Under the pieces are notes generated by a model that worked only from the letters and a program-made list of their open reading frames with translations, made no database searches and was not told the origin of the DNA. The translations under genes were made by a program, and so were the position numbers. From Holosporales bacterium (GTDB lineage: Bacteria; Pseudomonadota; Alphaproteobacteria; UBA3830; JAIRWN01), in contig JAIRYS010000009.1 in assembly GCA_031267535.1 (NCBI GenBank), forward strand, positions 1-41,897: DNA of 41,897 bases. The letters are read 5' to 3'. This document shows positions 19,034 through 28,661 of this stretch, one piece after another (the stretch's first letter is position 1; every line of letters begins with the position of its first letter).

Positions 19034-19621
19034 TTATTTAACTTTCTTTGAAAAGATACAGGACAAGCCGGCTGTTAGATGGCCGACCCCGCTTACTGCC
19101 GTTATAAGCGCAGCGCACCACAGACTTATGATTCCAAGCTGATGTATCTCATGAACACAGCTGCCAAGCGGAACGTCCGCAAGTATAAGCAAGATCATAG
19201 AGACCATCTGCACAAGCGTCTTGCACTTGGACAGCTTGCTTACAGGAAGCTCTTTATCGACAGTGGCCAGGTATTCTCTTACGCCAGAGATCAGTATCTC
19301 TCGCATAACTATTACTATTGCGGGGATTAACTCAAGTCCGTGTATTTTGCCGATCTCTACTAACATAAGGATAGTTGTGACGACCAACAGCTTATCGGCA
19401 ATCGGGTCCAAAAGCTTGCCGAGTTTTGACACTTGTCCCCAACGCCTGGCGATAAAACCGTCTAGAAAATCTGTTAAGCAAGACAGCATAAATAAGATTG
19501 CTGCACACCAGCTTGCAAAACTGCCGCGCACGTAAAGGCAGATGACTATAGCCGGTATCGACAGAATACGGAATAATGTTAAGGCGTTTGGTATCAAAAT
19601 TATGTGATTTATTACAGCCAC
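19034..19621 (-). CDS. pgsA: CDP-diacylglycerol-glycerol-3-phosphate 3-phosphatidyltransferase
   Basis: CDP-alcohol phosphotransferase motif DFLDGFIARRWGQVSKLGKLLDPIADK. Confidence 0.95.
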   Translation of the reverse strand: MAVINHIILIPNALTLFRILSIPAIVICLYVRGSFASWCAAILFMLSCLTDFLDGFIARRWGQVSKLGKLLDPIADKLLVVTTILMLVEIGKIHGLELIPAIVIVMREILISGVREYLATVDKELPVSKLSKCKTLVQMVSMILLILADVPLGSCVHEIHQLGIISLWCAALITAVSGVGHLTAGLSCIFSKKVK

Positions 19622-19623
19622 AG

Positions 19624-21456
19624 CTAATCTTTATCAGCTTTGTGGAGGTTTTTAAAGATATTTTCCGCCAGCTCTTTGCCTATACCGCCGACTTTCGACA
19701 GAGCAGCGGTACCGGCCGCAAGTATATTCTCAATCGAACCAAAATAGGCAAGCAAATCGCGACGGCGCTTACTGCCCACGCCGGAAATATCATCCAGCGC
19801 AGACTTGTGGGCATAACGTCCTCGTGCCTTTCTGTGCGAGGAAATGGCGAACCTATGCGCCTCGTCTCGCAGCTTCTGCAAAAAGTACATAAGCGGTGAG
19901 TTTTTACTAATCTCAAGCGCGCGGCCTTCATAGTATATCGTCTCATCCCCAGCGTTACGCTTTATCCCTTTAGCGATTGATATAATCTTAACGTCATGAC
20001 AGACTCCTTTTAGCTTTGCTTGCACCGCGCTAAGTTGGCCTTTTCCTCCGTCTAAAACAATCAAACTCGGCTTTACTGCTTTCAACGAGCCTGAGAACCT
20101 GCGCATCAACATGTCGCTCATCATAGTATAGTCGTCTCCGCGTTTTTCCTGCATTTTGAATAATCTGTACGCGCTTTTATTGAATCCTTTACCAACCTCG
20201 TAAATAACCATAGCCCCATAGGCAAAAGTTCCTTGGATATGGCTGTTGTCGTATATTTCTATGCGATTGAGGTCTGATATATCCAACATTTTGCTAAGCA
20301 GATCAGCAACCGCCGCGTCGTCTTTAAGATCTGGCTTTTTGCTGGACAGACTGCCTTGAGCCCTGGCAATCACGGCCATAACAATACTTCGCTTGATGCC
20401 AAGCTTTGGGGTTTGTATTTTGACTAAACGCCCGGCCCTTTGACTGACGAACTGTTTTATCAAAAGCAGATCTTGCAGCTCGTGCGAGGTTAGGATTAAG
20501 TCTGGCGCTTCGGATGATTGATAGTATTGCTTAATAAACTCAGCCAATATAAATGCGGGCGAGTATTCCTTGGTTAGGTCATTTTCAGGAACGTCTATAA
20601 AATACGCAGCGTTATGACTAAGCTCCCCGTGGCGATAAGCGTTAACCTGAATGCAGCAACCAACCGCAGAAAACGCTAACCCAAGCACGTCCAGTGCAAC
20701 ATTTATGTTTATACAAATGTTCTGGGCGGTCTGAATTTTAGTTAAAAGTTTTATTTGATCTCTGTAAGCTGCGGCTTCTTCAAACCTAAAATTATTACTT
20801 GCCGTAAGCATCTTCGCGCTCAACTCTGATTTTAAGCTAGAGCTCTGACCGCTTAGGAATTTAACAATATTACGGGCGTTTTCGGCATATTCAGCCTCCG
20901 ATATCCGGTTACAACAAGGCGCTGAACAACGCTTAATGTGGTACTTGAGACACGGCCTGGTTCTTAAAGATAACGCCCTGTCGGTACATGTTCTGGCTTT
21001 AAATGCCGAAGTCAGGAAATCCAGCACCATGGCGGCCTCCCTGCCAGAATAGTACGGACCAAATCGCTGAGAGTCTTGCCCACCTTCGTTTTCCCTGAAT
21101 TTAGCAACACGCGGGTATTTATGTTTGGAAACCATGATATAGCTATAGTTTTTGGGAGTTTTCAGTAAAACATTGAATCTGGGGACGTGTTTGGTTATAA
21201 GGCTTGCTTCCAGGAACAGCGCCTCAAGCTCGTTAGCAGTTGTTTCGAATTCGACTTTTCCCACCATTGAGACCATTAATTGAAGTCGCTTTGGTAAAGC
21301 GTCGAAGTGGTAGTAATTTCTGATGCGGTTTTTGATATTTTTAGCTTTGCCTATATAGATGATTTCGCCTTCTTTCGAGATCATCTTATAAACGCCTGGG
21401 CGTCTCGGCGCGCGTTCGATAAAGTGTTTTAGATTCGACAACCCAACTAAAGTCAC
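19624..21456 (-). CDS. uvrC: Excinuclease ABC subunit C
   Basis: GIY-YIG N-terminus RPGVYKMISKEGEIIYIGKAKNIKNRIRNYY; EIYDNSHIQGT; C-terminal HhH. Confidence 0.97.
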   Translation of the reverse strand: MTLVGLSNLKHFIERAPRRPGVYKMISKEGEIIYIGKAKNIKNRIRNYYHFDALPKRLQLMVSMVGKVEFETTANELEALFLEASLITKHVPRFNVLLKTPKNYSYIMVSKHKYPRVAKFRENEGGQDSQRFGPYYSGREAAMVLDFLTSAFKARTCTDRALSLRTRPCLKYHIKRCSAPCCNRISEAEYAENARNIVKFLSGQSSSLKSELSAKMLTASNNFRFEEAAAYRDQIKLLTKIQTAQNICININVALDVLGLAFSAVGCCIQVNAYRHGELSHNAAYFIDVPENDLTKEYSPAFILAEFIKQYYQSSEAPDLILTSHELQDLLLIKQFVSQRAGRLVKIQTPKLGIKRSIVMAVIARAQGSLSSKKPDLKDDAAVADLLSKMLDISDLNRIEIYDNSHIQGTFAYGAMVIYEVGKGFNKSAYRLFKMQEKRGDDYTMMSDMLMRRFSGSLKAVKPSLIVLDGGKGQLSAVQAKLKGVCHDVKIISIAKGIKRNAGDETIYYEGRALEISKNSPLMYFLQKLRDEAHRFAISSHRKARGRYAHKSALDDISGVGSKRRRDLLAYFGSIENILAAGTAALSKVGGIGKELAENIFKNLHKADKD

Positions 21457-21540
21457 GTATCTGCCTACTTTTTCATTTGATTGTGTTAATTATACACACT
21501 GCCAGCGCGTACCTAAAGCACGCAAGGAGTTTAATAGGAT

Positions 21541-21551
21541 GGGGGGGGGGG
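21541..21551. repeat. G11 homopolymer tract upstream of uvrC
   Basis: ggatGGGGGGGGGGGagg. Confidence 0.9.
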
Positions 21552-21645
21552 AGGAGAGGGCTGTGGTATTTATGGTGATTGATTTTCCAAATTAAGCCTA
21601 GTAATGATTTTCATCTAAAATAAATCGAAATATATGAACCGATAA

Positions 21646-21692
21646 ACGAGGAAGCTTTAAAGGTTTTCGAGCCTTGCGTTAGCAAGCCCAAG
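21646..21692. repeat. Palindromic element copy (E7), intergenic
   Basis: ACGAGGAAGCTTTAAAGGTTTTCGAGCCTTGCGTTAGCAAGCCCAAG; 24-nt exact match (21668-21691) to the reverse complement of 547-570. Confidence 0.8.
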
Positions 21693-21738
21693 CCGGACGA
21701 AACCAGGAGACTGCTTAGTTTATAACTGAAGGAGGATA

Positions 21739-21933
21739 TTAACCCTCAGCCTTAAGCGACTTGTCATTAGATTTCTGGAGACAGGCGTTCGATCTTACGT
21801 ACATGTTGAACCGCTGTTTCTTTTTCTCCGCAAGAGTCATCGCCCAGGGAATTAGAATTGTAGCCTTCTCATCATTATTCATAAATGTTTCTGCCAATAT
21901 TTTAACAAAATTCAGAGAAATTATTTCAGTCAT
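21739..21933 (-). CDS. Small hypothetical ORF
   Basis: 64 aa MTEIISLNFVKILAETFMNNDEKATILIPWAMTL...; preceded by a second short ORF (MKRGIQDAVRGFSS...). Confidence 0.25.
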   Translation of the reverse strand: MTEIISLNFVKILAETFMNNDEKATILIPWAMTLAEKKKQRFNMYVRSNACLQKSNDKSLKAEG

Positions 21934-22234
21934 CTCGCAAACCTATTATCCATCTTCATTGTCAAGTTTCGTCTCTTCAACTTCGAATCGCAATTCTGAC
22001 GTGGCTTTTGGTCGCAAAAATATCATGATTGAAGAAAAACCTCGAACTGCGTCTTGTATCCCGCGCTTCATCTAGGATTTTTATCTGTGGCATCCTTAGA
22101 ATCGAATTTTCAGCAAGCATTACATGATCAGTCCGTTTGTATGATCATTAAATTTTGTTTTACGAGGCCGCCCAAGCTAGTTTTTTTGAAATACGCGAGG
22201 TATTATACCTCTTGTTTCCCCCTCTTCAAAACCA

Positions 22235-22243
22235 CCCCCCCCC
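22235..22243. repeat. C9 homopolymer tract downstream of tRNA-Asp
   Basis: accaCCCCCCCCCaca. Confidence 0.9.
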
Positions 22244-22266
22244 ACAAATAATCTTAATAATCCAGC

Positions 22267-22343
<77 letters not shown>

Positions 22344-22472
22344 GAATTTGACTAGGGAAGGCTAAGACATCCGGGTCGTACAGTCAATGTTAAACTCAGC
22401 GTTAACGAGTTTTTGTGTCATTCAAGGTTATTTTATGTTAAATTTAATAAAATGCTGCTGATGGGTCTTTAA

Positions 22473-24281
22473 ATGGCAAATCAAGCCACAAATACCGGAG
22501 AAAACAATCAAGCCTATGAGAAAATAAACGATCTTTGGGCGCAGCTTGCCAGCTTTATGATCCCACAGCCCTATGCTTTATCAAATGACTTGTTGAATCC
22601 AGTACTTAAAGCGCAGTTGTTTATAAAGGCAATCAGCGACGGCAATAAAAAAGCGCTGGAGAGCCCAGAAAAGCTTAAGCAGGCCTATCAAGATATATTC
22701 ATGAAATGGGTTGATCTAAGCGATTACCTAATTAAGCGACTTGGCGGACAGGATTTTACCCCCAAAGTAACACCTCTGCGTGGCGACAGACGTTTCCGAG
22801 ACCAAGCTTGGGAGGATAATCCGTTTTTGGATTTCGTAAAACAATGGTATCTGCTTTCTGTCGACTGGATTCGCAACATTTATGCCGACCTAGACCTTGA
22901 TGAGAAAACTAAACATAGAATTGACTTCTTCATCAGGCAAGTAAGCGACGCTATAGCGCCATCTAATTTCGCTCATATAAATCCGGCAGTAATTAAAGAG
23001 GCAATGAAAAGCGGCGGAACAAATTTCCTTAAGGGCATTGAGAACTATCTCAACGATATAAAGCGTGGCAACGGCGTTCTGAACATAACAACCACAGATC
23101 AAGATTATTACAAGCTAGGAGCGAATCTTGCCATTACTCCTGGTAAAGTAATTTTCCAAAACAAAATCATGCAATTGATTCAGTACAAGGCCACTACTGA
23201 CAGCGTGTATTTTGTACCCTTACTGATTATTCCGCCTTGGATCAATAAGTATTATATCCTCGACCTTCAACCAGAAAACTCGTTTATCAAGTGGTTGATT
23301 GACAGTGGTTATACTGTGTTTGTGATTTCGTGGATCAATCCGGACAAAAGCTGTGCAAATGCTTCTTTCTGGGACTATATGAACCGGGGTATTAAAGCGG
23401 CGCTTGATGTTATCAGCAGCGTGACAAACGGGCGTGACGTCAATGTTATTGGCTATTGCTTAGGGGGTACGTTATTGCTGACAATGTTGGCCTATTACGC
23501 GTGCCCAAAGTGTAAGGAAAAGCTTGCTCAGTCAATCAAAAGTATCACTTTACTGACGACTTTGACCGATTTTTCTAAAGCCGGGGATTTTACGTTGTTT
23601 CTGGATAAAGAGCACCTCGACACTATCGAAAAAATCATGAAAAAACATGGCATACTTGATGGTCGTCATATGTTTAACACCTTCAGCGCTCTGCGCGCTA
23701 ACGACATGATTTGGTCGTATTTTGTAAACAACTATATGATGGGAAAGAATCCCTTGCCCCACGACATACTTTACTGGAATGCAGATTATACGAACCTGCC
23801 CTATAAACTGCATAATTTCGTCCTGCGCAAACTGTATAACGAGAACTTGCTAACAAAGCCCGGAGGACTGAAATACAACGGCGTTCCTATAGACCTAAAA
23901 AACGTAAAAATCCCAGTTTGCATGGTGTCTTGTAAACTTGACCATATTGCCCCATGGACGGCAACGTATTCTGCCATGAAGTTGCTGGGCAGCGCGCCAA
24001 AGTTTATTTTATCAGAGTCTGGCCATATAGCAGGAATAGTTAACCCGCCTAGCAAAAAAAAATATGGCCACTGGACCAATGACAAAGCGCCCACTAATCC
24101 CAGCGAATGGTTTGATGCGGCGATTTCGCACAATTCGTCTTGGTGGCTAAGCTGGCTGGACTGGCTTAAGCCTTATAGCGGCGGGAAAAAAGCCTCGTCA
24201 AGCAAGTTGGGCAATGGACAATTTCAGCCGATAGAAGATGCGCCAGGACGCTATGTCAATACGACAGCGCCTGTTGTTTAA
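22473..24281 (+). CDS. phaC: Class I poly(3-hydroxyalkanoate) synthase
   Basis: Lipase-like box GYCLGG; PPWINKYYILDLQPENSFIKWLIDSGYTVFVISWINPD; GHIAGIVNPP. Confidence 0.96.
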   Translation: MANQATNTGENNQAYEKINDLWAQLASFMIPQPYALSNDLLNPVLKAQLFIKAISDGNKKALESPEKLKQAYQDIFMKWVDLSDYLIKRLGGQDFTPKVTPLRGDRRFRDQAWEDNPFLDFVKQWYLLSVDWIRNIYADLDLDEKTKHRIDFFIRQVSDAIAPSNFAHINPAVIKEAMKSGGTNFLKGIENYLNDIKRGNGVLNITTTDQDYYKLGANLAITPGKVIFQNKIMQLIQYKATTDSVYFVPLLIIPPWINKYYILDLQPENSFIKWLIDSGYTVFVISWINPDKSCANASFWDYMNRGIKAALDVISSVTNGRDVNVIGYCLGGTLLLTMLAYYACPKCKEKLAQSIKSITLLTTLTDFSKAGDFTLFLDKEHLDTIEKIMKKHGILDGRHMFNTFSALRANDMIWSYFVNNYMMGKNPLPHDILYWNADYTNLPYKLHNFVLRKLYNENLLTKPGGLKYNGVPIDLKNVKIPVCMVSCKLDHIAPWTATYSAMKLLGSAPKFILSESGHIAGIVNPPSKKKYGHWTNDKAPTNPSEWFDAAISHNSSWWLSWLDWLKPYSGGKKASSSKLGNGQFQPIEDAPGRYVNTTAPVV

Positions 24282-24327
24282 GTTAATGAATTTGTATGAA
24301 TATGGTATTTAGTATTGGGGCGATGAA

Positions 24328-24876
24328 ATGAAAAAGCGGTTAAAGGTAATGGGCGTTTATTGTGGGCTGGTGGCGTTTACCAGCTTGGCAGCCTCGCGAA
24401 GCGTTGCTAATGTGACCGCATATGGCATTAATCATGCCTCAGAGCAGGCCGCTCATACAACCAAAGGCAAGCAAAAAGAGCAGGAAGTTAGAGACGTGCA
24501 TAATATGATGCTGCACCATGGCGTTGTATCGCTTGAACACTCTGGGCAGTCAACTTTGCATGAGCAACATGTTAAAAGTTTAAGTACCGAGCAAGAGCAC
24601 TTCGCAAGACAAGCCGCCAAGTACCGCAGTTTATCAGCGCAGTCCCACGATCCAGAAACGACCAAGCATCTTAAAACGCTAGGCGATCATTCTGAAGAGC
24701 TTGCTAAAGTTTACCAAAAAAAGGCTGAATGCCACAAAAAGCTTGGTGAGCTTCATAAAAAAATGGCGCAAAACAACCTGGAAATAGCTGAGCAGAGTTC
24801 ACATCTAAAAAAATCGACGCAGCGTTCCGGCGAACTACATAGGCGAGCAGCTCAAACGCATAAGAAACTGCATTGA
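24328..24876 (+). CDS. Secreted Lys/Gln/His-rich coiled-coil hypothetical protein
   Basis: N-terminal signal-like hydrophobic segment, then a long charged helical region. Confidence 0.55.
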   Translation: MKKRLKVMGVYCGLVAFTSLAASRSVANVTAYGINHASEQAAHTTKGKQKEQEVRDVHNMMLHHGVVSLEHSGQSTLHEQHVKSLSTEQEHFARQAAKYRSLSAQSHDPETTKHLKTLGDHSEELAKVYQKKAECHKKLGELHKKMAQNNLEIAEQSSHLKKSTQRSGELHRRAAQTHKKLH

Positions 24877-24898
24877 TTTGTTGATTTAAAGCATCGCT

Positions 24899-25924
24899 AT
24901 GAAGACAAAAAATAATTCTATCATGTGCATTGCGTACGGATTGACCGCGCTTGCTGTCTACGCCATAACTTTTGTTGAAACGGATGTCAACGAGTCCGCT
25001 TTAATAGCCAGAGCCAATCAAAAGGTCCAAGTTTGCCAAATCATTTGTGAGATCAAGAATGGCAATAAGGTTTTCAAAACCGTAGGAACAGGCACAGTAA
25101 TAACCATACCTTCCGGCAGGAAGGCCGTGCTTACCGCGGCCCATGTAGTTGACAAAACAGGCAGCGTTAGGATCGAGTTTTTTGTGAAAGGACGCGTTAT
25201 TCCGTCTAAGGTCAGCAAAATCATCAAATACCCACGCTATTTAGACAAAGGGGCCGTTGATCCAGAATCGCTAAAGACCGATTTTGCCTTGATTTTTTGT
25301 GATATTCCCGATTCGATCACGCCTATCTGCCTGGGACCGGAAGATTTGTCGGAAATTGTTAAGAAAGCCAACAAACACTTCTTTGCAACTTTTATAGGCT
25401 ATGGCGATCATGGCGTGCTTGGCAGCAATGGCTTTGTCGCATTTAAAAATACCGGCAGAGTAAAACGATATATGGGATGTCCGATCGAGCTGTCGCCCCA
25501 AACTAAATTAGAGATTTATGCAAATTTATTGCAGGAATCTTTTAGCAAAGACCTGGCTAGACAGCTGCGAGAAACCGCAAGCAACATAAAGTCTGACGAC
25601 AAAGTATTCTATCAAGTGCATAAAGAATTGAATAAGCGTGGGCTTAAGTTTGATTTCGGTCCTAGGCACTTGCCTGACGCAGTTATTCTTCAAATCCCTC
25701 CATACAGAAGTCGCAATGTTTCGGTAAACATGGCGGGGTTCACAAATCACGGAGACAGCGGAGGTCCGTTATTTATGGGCGACAGCAACAATATTATTGG
25801 GGTTTGCGTAGCTGGTCGGCCTGGCGATGAAAAATCGCACCACTTTACTCGTTATCAAAGTTTTTTTAACTCATACGTCAACTATGACGTCTTTCAGTGG
25901 ATAGAGAAAAATTTAAGTTCATAA
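24899..25924 (+). CDS. Trypsin-like (S1) serine protease, probably exported
   Basis: TGTVITIPSGRKAVLTAAHVVD (catalytic His) and NHGDSGGPLFMGDSNNIIGVCVAG (GDSGGP), hydrophobic N-terminus. Confidence 0.85.
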   Translation: MKTKNNSIMCIAYGLTALAVYAITFVETDVNESALIARANQKVQVCQIICEIKNGNKVFKTVGTGTVITIPSGRKAVLTAAHVVDKTGSVRIEFFVKGRVIPSKVSKIIKYPRYLDKGAVDPESLKTDFALIFCDIPDSITPICLGPEDLSEIVKKANKHFFATFIGYGDHGVLGSNGFVAFKNTGRVKRYMGCPIELSPQTKLEIYANLLQESFSKDLARQLRETASNIKSDDKVFYQVHKELNKRGLKFDFGPRHLPDAVILQIPPYRSRNVSVNMAGFTNHGDSGGPLFMGDSNNIIGVCVAGRPGDEKSHHFTRYQSFFNSYVNYDVFQWIEKNLSS

Positions 25925-25985
25925 ACGCATGAATTAGCCTTGAAATAAAGCTTATTGTTGGGGTATCGTTAAGGCGTTTTTTGGA

Positions 25986-26510
25986 ATGCAAATTGTTATG
26001 AGTACCCCTATAATGCCGTTAGCCACGGCCGTATGGCTTGTTGACAGTACGTCCCTTACGTTTCAGCAAATAGCTGACTTCTGCGATATTCACGTTCTGG
26101 AAGTCCAGGCCATAGCTGATGGGCAGGCGGCAATTGGTATCAAAGGCGTTGATCCGGTTTTGTTGGGGCAACTAAGTAAGGACGAGTTGACCAGATGCGA
26201 GAAAGATCACTCAGCAAGCTTGGCTAAGCCAGAGCTAAGTCGCTCTACCCGAGCGACTGCTAAGCCAAAGATTACTCGCCAGGATAAAATCAGAGCAGTT
26301 TGCTGGCTGGTGCGAAATTGTCCAATTGCCGGTGACGGCGAGATTTGCAAACTTGTTTCAACAACGAAAGCGACAATTAATTCGATTCGAGACGGAACCC
26401 ATCCTGCTCTTCACGACATAAAACCTGCCAGCCCAGTACAGTTAGGCATATGTTCGCAAAAAGACTTAGATAAGCTTCCAAGATTAGCTCCTGACCTTTC
26501 GGTTGCCTAA
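25986..26510 (+). CDS. DUF1013 / TrcR-type protein
   Basis: MPLATAVWLVDSTSLTFQQIADFCDIHVLEVQAIADG...ITRQDKIRAVCWLVRNCP; true start likely the second Met (MSTPIMPLAT). Confidence 0.85.
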   Translation: MQIVMSTPIMPLATAVWLVDSTSLTFQQIADFCDIHVLEVQAIADGQAAIGIKGVDPVLLGQLSKDELTRCEKDHSASLAKPELSRSTRATAKPKITRQDKIRAVCWLVRNCPIAGDGEICKLVSTTKATINSIRDGTHPALHDIKPASPVQLGICSQKDLDKLPRLAPDLSVA

Positions 26511-26617
26511 TTAAGCTGGCCAACATGCAAGGAAGACTGCCGGTGGTTTGCTCAGAAATTACCGTTCTAAGTTTAATGTTTGAATGATTTACAAGCGTTG
26601 TTTTTGGTGAAGGTTAA

Positions 26618-27385
26618 GTGACAGATTCATCCGCAGGCATGCGTGCTGCTGGAAAATTGGCGGCGATGACGCTTGATTTCATAACCCCTCATGTGCAGGA
26701 AGGCGTTACAACCCAATATTTAGATGAGCTTTGTCGCAGATTTATCACAGACAATGGCGCTGTGCCGGCTACGCTGGGATATAACGGGTATCCCAAGTCA
26801 ACTTGTATTTCCCCAAACGAAGTTGTATGCCATGGCATTCCGTCGTCAAGAAAGCTGGTGAATGGGGATATTTTGAATATTGACGTCACGGTTATTCTTG
26901 ACGGCTGGCACGGCGACACCAGCCGGATGTTCTATGTCGGCGCGCCAAGCACTGCTGCCCAGCAACTAGTTGAGTCCACTTACAAAGCTATGATGTTAGG
27001 AATCAACGCCGTCAGGCCGGGGGCTACTGTAGGTGACATTGGGCATGCGATTCAAACATATGTTGAAAGCAAGAACTATTCGGTAGTAAGGGGTTTCTGC
27101 GGTCATGGCATAGGGCGCGAATTTCATACAGACCCGTCTATCTTACACTTTGGTCGCCCCAAGAAAGGGCCGGTCTTACGCGAAGGTATGACGTTTACGA
27201 TTGAGCCTATGGTTAACTTAGGAAAACGCAACGTTGTGATCCTCGATGATGATTGGACGGCGGTTACTGCGGATGGGTCATTGTCCGCTCAGTTCGAGCA
27301 TACAGTCATCGTAACAAAATCTGGGGTAGAGATCTTAACTTTATCTTCCAAAGGGTTTAACTTTCCCCCGTACAACAGCGTTTAG
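26618..27385 (+). CDS. map: Methionine aminopeptidase type I
   Basis: PKSTCISPNEVVCHGIPS, DILNIDVTVILDGWHGDTSRMF, GHGIGREFHTDPSI. Confidence 0.97.
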   Translation: MTDSSAGMRAAGKLAAMTLDFITPHVQEGVTTQYLDELCRRFITDNGAVPATLGYNGYPKSTCISPNEVVCHGIPSSRKLVNGDILNIDVTVILDGWHGDTSRMFYVGAPSTAAQQLVESTYKAMMLGINAVRPGATVGDIGHAIQTYVESKNYSVVRGFCGHGIGREFHTDPSILHFGRPKKGPVLREGMTFTIEPMVNLGKRNVVILDDDWTAVTADGSLSAQFEHTVIVTKSGVEILTLSSKGFNFPPYNSV

Positions 27386-27390
27386 ATATA

Positions 27391-28068
27391 ATGGACGAAT
27401 TATCCAACGGACACCGCAAGCGGCTGAAAGAACGATTTGCAAAAGCTGGCGGAGATGGCGTCTATGACTATGAGCTTTTAGAGATGCTTTTGTATTTGGC
27501 AATCCCACGCAAAGATACCAAGCCAGTTGCCAAGCTGCTTCTTGAAAAATTTAAAACTCTTAGAGGCGTGTTATACGCAGACCCTAGTCTGTTGAAGCGT
27601 TCATATGGGATTGGAGATACATCCATACACGTTTTTGCTTTGATTAAAGAATGCATTATAAGATCTTCGCGAGAAGAGATAACCAAAACAGACCTTATAG
27701 GCTCGTTTGATAAAGTTGTTAATTACTGCCAGCTATCCATGGGTTGCCTTACGCGTGAGCAGCTGAAGATTCTGTTTCTCGATAATAAAAATTACCTAAT
27801 CTCTGACGAGGTTTTGCAGGAAGGAACAATCAACAGCACGGCCCTTTATCCTCGCGAGATTCTAAAGCGAGCGTTTGATAACGCCGCCGCCTCAATGATT
27901 ATTGTACACAACCACCCAAGCGGCGATCCAACGCCTTCTGCGCGCGATATAGAGATAACGAAAACCTTAATAGAACTGGGCAAGCAAGTATGTTTGAAAG
28001 TACAGGACCATATTATTATTGGTCGCCAAAAATATAAATCGCTGAAACGCTTAGGGCTTATGGATTGA
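27391..28068 (+). CDS. radC: RadC-family JAB-domain protein
   Basis: HNHPSGDPTPSARDIEITKTL...LKVQDHIIIG. Confidence 0.95.
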   Translation: MDELSNGHRKRLKERFAKAGGDGVYDYELLEMLLYLAIPRKDTKPVAKLLLEKFKTLRGVLYADPSLLKRSYGIGDTSIHVFALIKECIIRSSREEITKTDLIGSFDKVVNYCQLSMGCLTREQLKILFLDNKNYLISDEVLQEGTINSTALYPREILKRAFDNAAASMIIVHNHPSGDPTPSARDIEITKTLIELGKQVCLKVQDHIIIGRQKYKSLKRLGLMD

Positions 28069-28069
28069 T

Positions 28070-28660
28070 ATGAGTAAAAAACTGAAAATTGCTCTAATTG
28101 TTTTTGTCGTCTTTTGCTGCAAGACCCATGCAAATCAGGTCAACGTCGAAGAACGAGAGCTGTATCTATCTCAAATAGAATCATTTTTTGACGACATAAA
28201 GGCAATGAACGCCAGATTTATTGAAGTAAGCAGTACAAAAGGCATTGCGTCAGGCGTATTCATGATAATGCGGCCGTACATGAAGGTAAAATACGAAACT
28301 CCGCATCAAAATGTAATTGTTGCAGACGGCCAGAACCTTTACCATTGGGACTGCCAGCTTGAAGAACAGTCTAAGTACGACATAACTTCGTCCCCCGTTG
28401 CTGCTATACTAAGTAAAAAACTGAACCTGAGAAAAAATACGATTGTTAAAGCGGTTAAACAAGACTCAGCCAAAATATGGATTAACCTTAGCCTCACGGC
28501 CTATTCCGGTGTAAAATCAATTGTGTTGGTCTTTACCAAAAAGCCATTTTGCCTTATTCAGTGGATACTTATAAACGACCGCAACGATACAGTTGAGGTT
28601 ACTTTGCAGGACGTCAATCTTAAGGCTAAGCTCAACCAGGCTGATTTTAGCCTGAAATAG
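28070..28660 (+). CDS. lolA: LolA-like outer membrane lipoprotein carrier
   Basis: Signal peptide; MNARFIEVSSTKGIASGVFMIMRPYMKVKYETPHQNVIVADGQNLYHWD. Confidence 0.75.
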   Translation: MSKKLKIALIVFVVFCCKTHANQVNVEERELYLSQIESFFDDIKAMNARFIEVSSTKGIASGVFMIMRPYMKVKYETPHQNVIVADGQNLYHWDCQLEEQSKYDITSSPVAAILSKKLNLRKNTIVKAVKQDSAKIWINLSLTAYSGVKSIVLVFTKKPFCLIQWILINDRNDTVEVTLQDVNLKAKLNQADFSLK

Positions 28661-28661
28661 C

